From the NCBI RefSeq assembly GCF_018760735.1, contig NZ_JAHHZN010000016.1, forward strand, positions 32,695 through 96,694: 64,000 bases of DNA, read 5' to 3'. This document shows positions 16,895-26,358 of this stretch, piece by piece. The DNA is from Hymenobacter piscis (GTDB lineage Bacteria; Bacteroidota; Bacteroidia; Cytophagales; Hymenobacteraceae). A model generated the notes under the pieces. That model searched no databases. It worked only from the letters and a program-made list of their open reading frames with translations, and had not been told where the DNA came from. Position 1 is the stretch's first letter. Each line of letters begins with the position of its first letter. The position numbers and the translations under genes are program-made.

Positions 16895-17701
16895 ATGGTG
16901 CATTCTGACGCGCTGCCGGCCGCCCAACCCCGGGCCGCCGGGCAACTCAACCCCTTCTCCCTGGACGGCAAGCTGGCCCTGGTGACGGGCGGCGGCACGG
17001 GCATCGGCCGGGCCATTGCCCGCTGCCTGGTGGCGGCCGGGGCCCGGGTCGTAATTACCGGCCGCCGCGAGGATGTGCTCCGGCAGGCCGCCCGGGAGCT
17101 GGGCGAAGCGGCCCACTACCTCACCAACGACGTGGGCGAGCTAAGCCAGCTGGAGGCGCTGGTGGACCACATCGAAACTACCTTCGGGCCCCTGGATATC
17201 CTGGTCAACAACGCCGGCGTGAACCTGAAAAAACCGGCCCTGGACGTTACGGACGCCGAATTCGGCCGCATCATGCACACCAACCTGCACGCCGTGTTTG
17301 CCCTCACCCGGGCCTGCGCCGCCCGCATGGTGCCCCGTCAGCGCGGCGTGATTCTGATGATTTCCTCCATGGCCGCCTACTACGGCATCGACCGGGTGGT
17401 GGCCTACTCGGCCTCCAAATCGGGGGTGGAAGGCATGGTGAAGGTGCTGGCTTCCGAATTCTCGAAGCACAACGTGCGGGTGAATGCCATTGCCCCCGGC
17501 TTCATCGACTCCGAAATGAGCCGCACTGCCCTCAACGCCGACCCCGAGCGCCTCGACCGGGCCATGCGCCGCACGCCCATGGGCCGCTTCGGCGAGGCCG
17601 AGGATATCGGGCACGCGGCCGTGTTCCTGGCCTCCGAGGCCGCCCGCTACATCACCGGGGCTTCCCTGCCGGTGGATGGGGGCAACGCCATCGGCTTCTG
17701 A
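16895..17701 (+). CDS. SDR-family oxidoreductase, probable D-mannonate/fructuronate oxidoreductase
   Basis: 268 residues. Classical short-chain dehydrogenase: TGGGTGIG cofactor motif near 31-38, NNAG, catalytic SS...YSASK (Tyr-x3-Lys) and the C-terminal PVDGGNAIGF. Bacillus subtilis uses an SDR protein (YjmF/UxuB) next to UxuA as mannonate oxidoreductase. With uxuA two genes upstream and no classic UxuB here, the same role is likely: NADH-linked reduction of D-fructuronate to D-mannonate. 2-keto-3-deoxygluconate 5-dehydrogenase (KduD) is the main alternative. It lies in the operon, 52 bases before susC. Confidence 0.8.
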   Translation: MVHSDALPAAQPRAAGQLNPFSLDGKLALVTGGGTGIGRAIARCLVAAGARVVITGRREDVLRQAARELGEAAHYLTNDVGELSQLEALVDHIETTFGPLDILVNNAGVNLKKPALDVTDAEFGRIMHTNLHAVFALTRACAARMVPRQRGVILMISSMAAYYGIDRVVAYSASKSGVEGMVKVLASEFSKHNVRVNAIAPGFIDSEMSRTALNADPERLDRAMRRTPMGRFGEAEDIGHAAVFLASEAARYITGASLPVDGGNAIGF

Positions 17702-17753
17702 GCCGGCTTTTTCTCCCACTGACTTCTTTTCCTAACTCAAATTCCCACCATCC

Positions 17754-20700
17754 ATGTTCAAACCACTACGCAATACGGCCCTGGGGCTGAGCTGGCCCCT
17801 GTGGGCTGCCGCCGGGCTGCCGGTGGCCGCCGCCCTGCTGCCCACCGGCAGCGCTTTGGCGCAGGCTACACAATCGATTTCCGGGAAGGTGACCAGCCTG
17901 GACACGGGCGAAGGCCTGCCCGGCGTGACCATTGTGCAGAAGGGTACCACCAACGGGGTATCGACGAACATGGACGGGAGCTTCGTGCTGAATGCTCCCC
18001 AGGGCAGCCAGCTGGTGGTAAGCGCCATCGGCTTCGCCAGCCAGGAAATTACGGTGAGCGGCAGCACCCTCACCGTGCGCCTGTCCACCAACACCACGGC
18101 CCTGGATGAGATTCAGGTGGTGGGCTACGGCACGCAGAAGAAAAGCCAGGTAACGGGCGCCATTTCCTCCGTGAGCGAGGAGCAGCTGCGCGACGTGCCG
18201 GTGGCCAACGTGGCCCAGGCCCTGCAGGGCCGGGCGGCGGGTATTACCATTTCCAGCAACGGCACCGCGCCGGGCCAGTCGCCCACCATCCGCATCCGGG
18301 GCAACCGCTCCCTGTCGGGCAGCAACGACCCGCTGCTGGTGGTAGACGGCATTCCCTACGACGGCAGCATCAACGACCTGAACCCGGACGATCTGACGTC
18401 GGTGGAAGTGCTCAAGGATGCGTCCTCCACCGCCATTTACGGGGCCCGGGGCGCCAACGGCGTGATTCTGATTACCACCCGCCGGGGCAAGAGCGGGGCC
18501 GCCCGTGCTACCTACAGCGGCTACTACGGCCAGAAGCGCATCTACGACCGGTTCGATCTGCAGGACGGCCAGCAGTTTTACGGTTACCGCCTGGAAGCTT
18601 TCCGGGCCCAGAATCCCAACTTCGACCCCGCGGCCGCAACGACCTTCCTCACCAACGATGAGCGGGACAACTACGCGGCCGGCCGCACCACCGACTACCA
18701 GGACCTGCTCTTTCAGAAGGGCCACCTGCAGAACCACACGCTGGGCGTGAGCGGGGGCACCGAGCAGACCCAGTACTCGGCCTCGCTGGGCTACTACGAC
18801 GAAACCGGCATCGTGCCCGTGCAGCGCTTCCGGCGCTATTCCCTGCGCGGCACCCTCGACCAGCAGATCAGCCCGCGGGTGAAGGTGGGCGTGAATACGC
18901 TCAACACGTTCACGGATGAAGACGACCCGAACGTGAACGTGCTCTACCAGATTCTGACCACCAGCCCCCTGGCCTCGCCTTACGGGCCCGACGGGCAGCT
19001 GGTGCTCTACCCCAACGGCGACCAGCTTTCCAACCCCCTGACGCTGTACGCGCCCAACGCCCACCTGGACCGCCGCCGCCGCCTGCGCACCTTCAACAGC
19101 CTCTACGGCCAGGTTAATATTCTCAAAGGCCTCGATTACCGCCTCAACGTGGGCCTCGATGGCCGCACCCAGGCCGATGACGCGTTCTACGCTTCCGTGA
19201 CGCCGCAGAACGGGGCCGGCAACAACACGGCCAGCTCGGCCTCCAGCATGGCCTACAACCTGCTGGCCGAAAACCTGCTGACCTACAACCGCACTTTCGC
19301 CGAGCGCCACGACCTGAACGTAACCGCCCTCTACAGCCGCCAGACCTACCACGCCGACGGGTTCGGGGGCTCGGTGCAGAACACGCTGGCCGATTACCAG
19401 CTCAACACCAACCTGGGCGCCGGCACGCCCAACTCCCTGCGCAACACCACCCAGCCGATTGACTGGGCCATTGAGTCCTATATGGGGCGCATCAACTACG
19501 CCTTCGCCGACCGGTATTCGGTTACGCTCACGGCCCGGGCCGATGGGTCGTCGCGTCTGGCGCCGGGCAACAAAACCAAGCTCTTCCCCTCGGCCGCCCT
19601 GGCCTGGAACCTGGCCAACGAGTCGTTCCTGCAGGGCCAGTCCTGGCTGAACGTGCTCAAGCTGCGCGCCAGCCTGGGCCGGGTGGGCAGCACCGCCGTG
19701 AACCCCTACCAGACCCAGGGCGCACTGGCCTCGGGCCTGGGCGCGGGTTACTACAACTACGGCACCGTGGGCGCCGTGGGCGTGGTGCCGTCCAACATCC
19801 CGAACCCCAACCTGGGCTGGGAATACACCACCACCACCAACTTCGGCCTCGACTTCGGCTTCCTGGATAACCGCTTGGCGGGGTCGGTGGAAGTGTACCA
19901 GCAGCGCACCAGCGACCTGCTGCTGCCCGACGCGCTGCCCGCCGCCAGCGGCTACACGTCCTTCGTGCGCAACGCCGGCCAGACCCAGAACCGCGGCATC
20001 GAGCTTTCGCTGACCACGGCCAACGTGCGCTCCGGCAACGTCGGGGGCTTCGAGTGGAGCACCGACTGGAACTTCACCGTCAACCGCGAGAAGCTGCTCG
20101 ACCTGAACCTGTACAACGAGGACGGCAGCCCCCGCGACGACATCGGCAACCAGCGCTTTATCGGGCAGCCCCTGTACGTGTTTTACGACTACAAAAAGCT
20201 GGGTATCTGGCAGAGCAACGAGGCCGATGAGGCCAGAAGGTACGGCTCCAAGCCTGGCCAGATTAAAGTGGAGGACGTGGACAACGACGGCCGCATCACG
20301 GCCGCCGACCGCCAGATTATCGGCACGCGCCAGCCCAAGTTTGAGGCCGGCCTGACCAACCGCTTCCGCTTCAAGGGCTTCGATATGACGATTGTGGCCC
20401 TGACCCGGGTGGGCGCCACGGTGGTAGATCCGTACTCCTTCGGCCCCAGCTACTACGCCACCAACACGGGCCGCCGCAACCAGCTCAACTTCAACTACTG
20501 GACGCCCACCAACCCCTCCAACGACTACCCGCAGCCCGACCAGACGGCCCGCTCCGATGAGTGGCCCAACTACGGCTCCACGCTGGGCTACCACAGCGGC
20601 ACCTTCATCAAGGTGCGCAGCATTGACCTGGGCTACAACCTGCCCACGGCCTGGGCCAAGGCGGCCCTCATGAGCACGGCCCGCATCTACGTGCAGGTGC

Positions 20701-20888
20701 AGAATCCCTACATCTGGGCCCAGTCGGCCTACTTCCGGCGCAACAAGGCCATCGACCCCGATGCGCTGTCGTACTCGAGCCGTTTCAACGCCGGCAACAC
20801 GGCCCGCCAGGGCGGCATCGAGTTTCAGGGCGGCAGCAACTACCCCGTTACCCGGGCCTTCCTGGTGGGGGTAAACGTGGGCTTCTAG
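17754..20888 (+). CDS. SusC-like TonB-dependent outer-membrane receptor
   Basis: 1044 residues. Signal peptide to about residue 37, then a carboxypeptidase-regulatory-like domain (ISGKVTSLDTGEGLPGVTIV, about 41-112), a Ton-box-like LDEIQVVGYG at 117-126, the plug (GAISSVSEEQLRDVPVANVAQALQGR..., IRIRGNRSL, LVVDGIPY, VLKDASSTAIYGARGANGVILITT) and a 22-strand barrel ending VGVNVGF. It forms the transport channel that works with the downstream SusD lipoprotein to import glycans, here xylo-oligosaccharides by context. TonB/ExbBD are not in the window. There is no anti-sigma/STN N-terminal domain, so it should be controlled by the LacI-type regulator rather than an ECF sigma factor. Confidence 0.96.
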   Translation: MFKPLRNTALGLSWPLWAAAGLPVAAALLPTGSALAQATQSISGKVTSLDTGEGLPGVTIVQKGTTNGVSTNMDGSFVLNAPQGSQLVVSAIGFASQEITVSGSTLTVRLSTNTTALDEIQVVGYGTQKKSQVTGAISSVSEEQLRDVPVANVAQALQGRAAGITISSNGTAPGQSPTIRIRGNRSLSGSNDPLLVVDGIPYDGSINDLNPDDLTSVEVLKDASSTAIYGARGANGVILITTRRGKSGAARATYSGYYGQKRIYDRFDLQDGQQFYGYRLEAFRAQNPNFDPAAATTFLTNDERDNYAAGRTTDYQDLLFQKGHLQNHTLGVSGGTEQTQYSASLGYYDETGIVPVQRFRRYSLRGTLDQQISPRVKVGVNTLNTFTDEDDPNVNVLYQILTTSPLASPYGPDGQLVLYPNGDQLSNPLTLYAPNAHLDRRRRLRTFNSLYGQVNILKGLDYRLNVGLDGRTQADDAFYASVTPQNGAGNNTASSASSMAYNLLAENLLTYNRTFAERHDLNVTALYSRQTYHADGFGGSVQNTLADYQLNTNLGAGTPNSLRNTTQPIDWAIESYMGRINYAFADRYSVTLTARADGSSRLAPGNKTKLFPSAALAWNLANESFLQGQSWLNVLKLRASLGRVGSTAVNPYQTQGALASGLGAGYYNYGTVGAVGVVPSNIPNPNLGWEYTTTTNFGLDFGFLDNRLAGSVEVYQQRTSDLLLPDALPAASGYTSFVRNAGQTQNRGIELSLTTANVRSGNVGGFEWSTDWNFTVNREKLLDLNLYNEDGSPRDDIGNQRFIGQPLYVFYDYKKLGIWQSNEADEARRYGSKPGQIKVEDVDNDGRITAADRQIIGTRQPKFEAGLTNRFRFKGFDMTIVALTRVGATVVDPYSFGPSYYATNTGRRNQLNFNYWTPTNPSNDYPQPDQTARSDEWPNYGSTLGYHSGTFIKVRSIDLGYNLPTAWAKAALMSTARIYVQVQNPYIWAQSAYFRRNKAIDPDALSYSSRFNAGNTARQGGIEFQGGSNYPVTRAFLVGVNVGF

Positions 20889-20946
20889 CGCCGCGGCGGG
20901 CCTAGCCGGCCCATCTTCCCATCCATTTCCCTCCTCCGTCATTCCC

Positions 20947-22692
20947 ATGAAAAAGATAACCTTACTTACGCTCGGCACCGCCCTGCTGCTTACGGCCAGC
21001 AGCTGCGAGAAAGATATTCTCGACGAAAACCCCCAGTCGGTGCTTACCCCGGCCTTTCTGCGCACGGCCCAGGGCATTGAGGCCGGCGTAACGGGCGTGT
21101 ACTCGGGCCTGCGCCAGCTCTACGGCAACGACGCGGCTTTCTTCACCACCGAAGCCGGCACCGACCTGTTCACCAACGGCGTGGCCGTCAGCAGCGGGCT
21201 GAGCGACTACAACAACAACGACCTGACCCCGCTCAACGACGGCTCGCACTCCTTTATCTGGAGCGTGTGCTACGCCCAGATCAATAACGCCAACGGGGTG
21301 CTTCAGTACGGCCCCGAGGCCCAGGGCCTGGCCCCCGCCCGCCTCTCCCAGCTCACGGCCGAAACCAAGCTGCTGCGGGCCAACTACTACTTCCGGCTGG
21401 TGCGCGACTTCGGGGATGTGCCCCTGATGCTGAGCTTTGTGGATGCGCCCACCAAGGACATTGTGCGGGCCCCGATGGCGGATGTCTATGCCCAGATTAT
21501 CACGGATCTGACCGAGGCCCTGGCTACGATTGCCGACCGCCCGGCCCAGCCCGGCCGCGTCACCCGCGCCACGGCCCTGCACCTGCTGTCCAAAGTGTAC
21601 CTGACGCGCGCCACGTCCTCGGCCAAACAGGCCTCCGACTACGCCAACGCCCTGCTCTACTCCAAGGAGCTCATCGACACCCAGAGCCGCTACGGCCTGG
21701 CCCTGGAGGCTGATCCGGGCGCGCTGTTCGTGACCGGCAACGAGAACGGCAAGGAGGTAATTATGAACGCCCAGTTCAACGGCGACGCCACCTTCTCCCG
21801 CATCGATGGCTTCACGTACGGGGGCGAAAACGTGGGCGGTTTCAACTTCCGCAGCCGCTACGACCTGCTGCCCAACATGGCCCGCGACATTGCCAACGGC
21901 CGCCCCTTCGCCCGCCACGTGCCCACCTACTACCTCGAAAACGCCTACATCCTGCGGGATGCCAGCGGCAACGCGCTGGAATCGGGCGCGGCCCTGCGCA
22001 CCACCGATACGCGCTACAACAAGTGGTTTACCACGGTGTACCGCGTCAACCGGCCCGGAGCCAATGGCGGTAATGCCCAGGCCGTGGTCGGCGATACGGC
22101 GGCCTGGTACCCGGGGCGCGAGCTGTCGGCGGCCCGCCTGGCCCAGATTGCGGCCCGCCAGCCCGTGCCCTACCGCGTGATTCAGCCCAGCCAGTACACC
22201 ACTGAGTATTTCCCGACGCTCAACAAGTACGATTCGCCCACCCGCACCTCGGTAAACGGTTTCTCCATCCGGCCCAACATTGTGTACCGCCTGGCCGAAA
22301 CCTACCTCATTGCGGCCGAAGCCAGCTACTACCTCGGCAACGTGGACGAGGCCCGCGACTACCTCAACGTAATCCGCCGCCGCGCCGCCGCCCCGGGTAA
22401 GGCCGCCCTCATGGACATCACCTCGGCCCAGGTCAACATCGACTTCATCCTGGATGAGCGCGCCCGCGAACTGGTGGGGGAGATGACCCGCTGGTATGAT
22501 CTGCAACGCACCGGCCAGCTGCTCGTGCGCATGCGCAATACGGCCTACGCCCCGGCCTTCACTACCCGGCCCAGCGGCGTGTACGGCTCCAACGCCGCCA
22601 TCAACATCCGCGACTTCCACGTGCTGCGGCCCATTCCGCAAACGGAAGTGGACCGCACCAGCGGCAAAATCACCCAGAACCCCGGCTACTAA
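20947..22692 (+). CDS. SusD/RagB-like glycan-binding lipoprotein
   Basis: 581 residues with a lipoprotein signal (LLLTASSC, lipid Cys19) and the SusD fold: N-terminal DENPQSVLTP, TPR-like helices (RANYYFRLVRDFGDVPLM, ATALHLLSKVYLTRA), and the C-terminal RLAETYLIAAEASYYLGN, VIRRRA, ILDERARELVGEMTRWYDLQRTG. Each block is standard for the family. It sits at the cell surface over the SusC channel. It lies 58 bases after susC and is followed by a hairpin. Confidence 0.96.
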   Translation: MKKITLLTLGTALLLTASSCEKDILDENPQSVLTPAFLRTAQGIEAGVTGVYSGLRQLYGNDAAFFTTEAGTDLFTNGVAVSSGLSDYNNNDLTPLNDGSHSFIWSVCYAQINNANGVLQYGPEAQGLAPARLSQLTAETKLLRANYYFRLVRDFGDVPLMLSFVDAPTKDIVRAPMADVYAQIITDLTEALATIADRPAQPGRVTRATALHLLSKVYLTRATSSAKQASDYANALLYSKELIDTQSRYGLALEADPGALFVTGNENGKEVIMNAQFNGDATFSRIDGFTYGGENVGGFNFRSRYDLLPNMARDIANGRPFARHVPTYYLENAYILRDASGNALESGAALRTTDTRYNKWFTTVYRVNRPGANGGNAQAVVGDTAAWYPGRELSAARLAQIAARQPVPYRVIQPSQYTTEYFPTLNKYDSPTRTSVNGFSIRPNIVYRLAETYLIAAEASYYLGNVDEARDYLNVIRRRAAAPGKAALMDITSAQVNIDFILDERARELVGEMTRWYDLQRTGQLLVRMRNTAYAPAFTTRPSGVYGSNAAINIRDFHVLRPIPQTEVDRTSGKITQNPGY

Positions 22693-22708
22693 ATCCGTTT
22701 CGGACGAC

Positions 22709-22738
22709 GGGGCCTCCCTTCTCCGGGAGGGAGGCCCC
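22709..22738 (+). terminator. Intercistronic hairpin after susD
   Basis: GGGGCCTCCC pairs with GGGAGGCCCC around a 10-base loop, 16 bases after the susD stop. No T tract follows. It may act as a partial terminator or mRNA stabiliser that keeps susCD levels above those of the downstream enzymes. Confidence 0.45.
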
Positions 22739-22791
22739 CGCGCCGTACCGCCCCGCTTGCCCTATTCGTCTTACCCGCTTTTCGCCTTCCG

Positions 22792-24783
22792 ATGCGCCAA
22801 CCGTTCCTGCTTCCTACCTTATTCCGTTCCGCGCTGCTGACGGCCGGCCTGCTGGCCGCTGTCAATGGCGCCACGGCCCAGGTGAGCCTGCCGCGTTTGG
22901 TAAGCAATGGTATGGTGCTTCAGCGCGACCAGCCGGTGCGCGTGTGGGGCTGGGCTGCAAAAGGAGAGAAGGTGAACGTGGCCTTCCAGGGCAAAACCTA
23001 CCAAGCCACCACCGGCCCCGACGGCCAGTGGCGCGTAACGTTGCCGGCCCTGAAGGCAGGCGGACCTTACGCCATGACCATCAAAGCCAGCAACCAGCTG
23101 GAGCTGACCGATATTCTGGTGGGTGACGTGTGGCTGCTCTCGGGGCAGTCGAACATGGAAACGCCCATGAGCCGCCTGCGCGACAAGTATCCGGCCGTTA
23201 TTGCGGCGGCGGCTAATCCGCGCATCCGGCAGTATGAGGTGCCCCTGACTTACGCTTTCCAGAAGCCCCGCGCCGATGTAACGGGCGGCAAGTGGGTGGC
23301 CGCCGACCCGCAGACGGTGCTGCAATTCTCGGGCGTGGGCTACTTCTTCGCCAAGGAAATCAACGCCCGGTACCAGGTGCCGGTGGGCCTGATCAAGGAT
23401 GCCGTGGGCGGCTCGCCGGCCGAAGCCTGGCTGAGCGCCGCCGCCCTGCGCCAGTTCCCCACCTATGAGCAGCAGGGCGCGAAATACAAAGACAGCCTGC
23501 TGGTCGCCAGCACCAAGCAGCGCGAAAGCGCCGCCGTGGCCGACTGGTACCGGAAGCTCTACCAGACCGACCAGGGCGAGGCCCCGGGCCAGCCGAAATG
23601 GTCGGCCCCCGGCTACGACGCCAGCGCCTGGGCCACCATGAACGTGCCCGGCTACTGGGCCGGCCAGACGCCGCTCGGCCCCGTGAACGGCGTGGTGTGG
23701 TTCCGCAAGGAAGTGGATGTGCCCGCCGCCATGGTGGGCCCGCCCGCCCGCCTGGAGCTGGGCACGCTGGTCGATGCCGACTCCACCTACATCAACGGGC
23801 AGCTGGTGGGCACTACCGGCTACCAGTATCCGCCCCGTAAGTACGAGGTGAAGCCCGGCGTGCTGAAAGCCGGCAGAAACGTGGTGACGGTGCGCCTGAT
23901 CAGCAACGGCGGGCGCGGCGGCTTTACCCTCGATAAAAACTACCAGCTCACGGCCGGCGGCCAGACCCTGGATTTGCGCGGGCCCTGGCAGTACAAGCTG
24001 GGTGCTACCATGCCGCCCACGCCCGGCACCACCACGTTTCAGTACCAGCCCGGCGGCCTGTTCAACGGCATGATTGCGCCCGTGCTGCCCTACGCCATCA
24101 AGGGCGTGCTCTGGTACCAGGGCGAAAGCAACACCGGCCGCCCCCAGGACTACCAGGCCCTCATGACCAGCCTGATTGCCGATTGGCGCACGCACTTCCA
24201 GCAGCCCAGGCTGCCCTTCCTGTACGTGCAGCTGGCCAACTTCATGGCCACAAAGCCGGAGCCCGGCGAGAGTGGCTGGGCGGCAGTGCGCGACGCCCAG
24301 CGCCGCACCCTGGCCGTGCCCCACACCGGCATGGCCGTAATTACCGACGCCGGCGAGTGGAACGACATTCACCCCCTGGATAAGCAGACGCCCGGCCACC
24401 GCCTGGCCCTGGCCGCCCAGAAAGTAGCCTACGGCGACTCCAAAGTGGTTTCCTCGGGCCCCCTGTACCAGGAAATGCAGGTAGCCGGTAACAAAGCCAC
24501 GCTCAGCTTCGGCAGCCTCGGCGGTGGTTTGGTGGCCAAGGGCGGCGGCCCGCTCAAGGGCTTCGCCGTGGCCGGCCCCGACAAGAAATTCGTGTGGGCC
24601 GAAGCCCGGATTGAGGGCAGGAAAGTGGTGGTCTGGAGCGACCAGGTACCCGTGCCCGCCGTGGTGCGCTACGCCTGGGCCGACAACCCCGAGGGGGCCA
24701 ACCTCTACAACCGGGAAGGCCTGCCCGCCTCGCCCTTCTCCACCGAGCCCGATCCGGCAGCCGGGGCCACGGGCCGCCGCTAA
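22792..24783 (+). CDS. CE20-type carbohydrate esterase (SASA domain, acetyl xylan esterase candidate)
   Basis: 663 residues with a signal peptide ending near ATAQ. The SGNH-like SASA hydrolase has the nucleophile S120 in LLSGQSNME and, near the C-terminus, the Asp-x2-His block WNDIHPLDKQTPGHRLA. Between the two halves (about residues 270-390) lies an inserted sugar-binding domain of GH2 type (WFRKEVDVPAAM, LGTLVDADSTYINGQLVG, YEVKPGVLKAGRNVVTVRL). This split architecture is that of the CE20 xylan acetylesterases; databases often label it sialate O-acetylesterase. Context (GH10, GH67, GH115) supports deacetylation of xylan, not sialic acid. Confidence 0.88.
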   Translation: MRQPFLLPTLFRSALLTAGLLAAVNGATAQVSLPRLVSNGMVLQRDQPVRVWGWAAKGEKVNVAFQGKTYQATTGPDGQWRVTLPALKAGGPYAMTIKASNQLELTDILVGDVWLLSGQSNMETPMSRLRDKYPAVIAAAANPRIRQYEVPLTYAFQKPRADVTGGKWVAADPQTVLQFSGVGYFFAKEINARYQVPVGLIKDAVGGSPAEAWLSAAALRQFPTYEQQGAKYKDSLLVASTKQRESAAVADWYRKLYQTDQGEAPGQPKWSAPGYDASAWATMNVPGYWAGQTPLGPVNGVVWFRKEVDVPAAMVGPPARLELGTLVDADSTYINGQLVGTTGYQYPPRKYEVKPGVLKAGRNVVTVRLISNGGRGGFTLDKNYQLTAGGQTLDLRGPWQYKLGATMPPTPGTTTFQYQPGGLFNGMIAPVLPYAIKGVLWYQGESNTGRPQDYQALMTSLIADWRTHFQQPRLPFLYVQLANFMATKPEPGESGWAAVRDAQRRTLAVPHTGMAVITDAGEWNDIHPLDKQTPGHRLALAAQKVAYGDSKVVSSGPLYQEMQVAGNKATLSFGSLGGGLVAKGGGPLKGFAVAGPDKKFVWAEARIEGRKVVVWSDQVPVPAVVRYAWADNPEGANLYNREGLPASPFSTEPDPAAGATGRR

Positions 24784-24819
24784 GCCCCGCGCCAGATTGC
24801 CAAGCCACTTCCTTCTCCT

Positions 24820-26358
24820 ATGAAATACCTTCTCGGCTACGACATCGGTAGCTCTTCCATCAAAGCCTCTTTGCTCGACGCGGCCACCGGCCGCTGCGTG
24901 GCGGCGGCCACCACGCCCACCACCGAAATGGGCATGGACGTGCCCCAGCCGGGCTGGGCCGAGCAGCGCCCTGAGCGGTGGTGGCAGGAAATCATCAACG
25001 CCACCCGCCAGCTGCAGGATACCTACGGCTTCGAGGGGGCGCAGGTGGCCGCCATCGGCATCACCTACCAGATGCACGGCTTGGTGCTGGTGGATGCCCA
25101 GGGCCAGGTGCTGCGCCCAGCCATCATCTGGTGCGACAGCCGGGCGGTGGAGCTGGGCAACCAGGCCTTTGCCGACCTGGGCGAAGCGCACTGTTTGGAG
25201 CACTTCCTGAACTCGCCCGGCAACTTCACGGCCTCCAAGCTCAAGTGGGTGCAGGACCACGAGCCGGCGGTGTACGCGCAGATCCACAAAATCCAGCTCC
25301 CCGGCGACTACATTGCCTTCAAGCTGACCGGCCAGCTCCAGACCACCGTGTCGGGGCTGTCGGAAGGCGTGTTCTGGGATTTCAAAAACCAGGCCCTGGC
25401 CCAGGATCTGCTCGACTATTACAACATCAGCCCCGAGCTGCTGCCCGAGGTGGTGGATACGTTTTCGGTGCAGGGCCGCCTGAGCGAGGAAGCGGCCCGC
25501 ACGCTGGGCCTGGCGGCCGGCACGCCCGTGAGCTACCGCGCCGGCGACCAGCCCAACAACGCCTTTTCCCTGAACGTGCTGCAGCCCGGCGAAATAGCCG
25601 CCACGGCCGGCACCTCGGGCGTCATCTACGGCATCACGGAGGCACCGGCTTCTGATGCCCAGTCGCGGGTGAATGCCTTTGTGCACGTGAACAGTACGCC
25701 CGGGCAGCCCCGCAACGGCGTGCTCATGTGCATGAACGGCACCGGCATCCTCAACAGCTGGCTGCGCCGCATGGTGGGCGAACTGCCCTACAACGAAATG
25801 AACCGGCTGGCCGCCGAGGCGCCGGTAGGAGCGGAGGGGCTGGTGTTCCTGCCCTTCGGCAACGGAGCCGAGCGGATTCTGGCCAACCAGCCCGCCGAGG
25901 CCGCTCTGCTGGGTCTGAACCTGAACGTACACTCCCGCGCCCACCTGCTCCGCGCCGCCCAGGAGGGCATCGTGTTTGCCCTCATGTACGGCCTGGGCAT
26001 TATGCGCGACATGGGCGTGGCGGTGCACACCGTGCGCGCCGGCAACGCCAACATGTTCCTGAGCCCGGTGTTCCGCGAGGCCTTCGTGAATACCGGCAAC
26101 CTCACCCTGGAGCTCTACAACACCGACGCGGCCCAGGGCGCGGCCCGCGGGGCCGGCGTGGGCGCGGGCATCTACGCCTCGGTGGCCGAAGCCTTCGGCG
26201 GGCTCGAATGCCTGCTCACCGAAACGCCCGATCCGGCCCTGCAGCCGCAGTACGCGGCCGCCTACGCCCGCTGGCAGCAGGCCCTGCAGCAGCAACTACA
26301 CGCATCAACTATTTCATCCTCCAACCTCCCGACGCATGTCACGCAACTCGCTTTCTAA
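24820..26358 (+). CDS. xylB: Xylulokinase
   Basis: 512 residues, FGGY kinase family. N-terminal YDIGSSSIKASLLD is the ATPase nucleotide-binding motif; YQMHGLVLVD and GDQPNNAF are the sugar-site blocks typical of xylulokinases; ATAGTSGVIYG is the second phosphate motif. It phosphorylates D-xylulose to xylulose 5-phosphate for the pentose phosphate pathway. The 3' end overlaps the xylA start by 23 bases (26336-26358), indicating translational coupling. It is cytoplasmic. Confidence 0.95.
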   Translation: MKYLLGYDIGSSSIKASLLDAATGRCVAAATTPTTEMGMDVPQPGWAEQRPERWWQEIINATRQLQDTYGFEGAQVAAIGITYQMHGLVLVDAQGQVLRPAIIWCDSRAVELGNQAFADLGEAHCLEHFLNSPGNFTASKLKWVQDHEPAVYAQIHKIQLPGDYIAFKLTGQLQTTVSGLSEGVFWDFKNQALAQDLLDYYNISPELLPEVVDTFSVQGRLSEEAARTLGLAAGTPVSYRAGDQPNNAFSLNVLQPGEIAATAGTSGVIYGITEAPASDAQSRVNAFVHVNSTPGQPRNGVLMCMNGTGILNSWLRRMVGELPYNEMNRLAAEAPVGAEGLVFLPFGNGAERILANQPAEAALLGLNLNVHSRAHLLRAAQEGIVFALMYGLGIMRDMGVAVHTVRAGNANMFLSPVFREAFVNTGNLTLELYNTDAAQGAARGAGVGAGIYASVAEAFGGLECLLTETPDPALQPQYAAAYARWQQALQQQLHASTISSSNLPTHVTQLAF

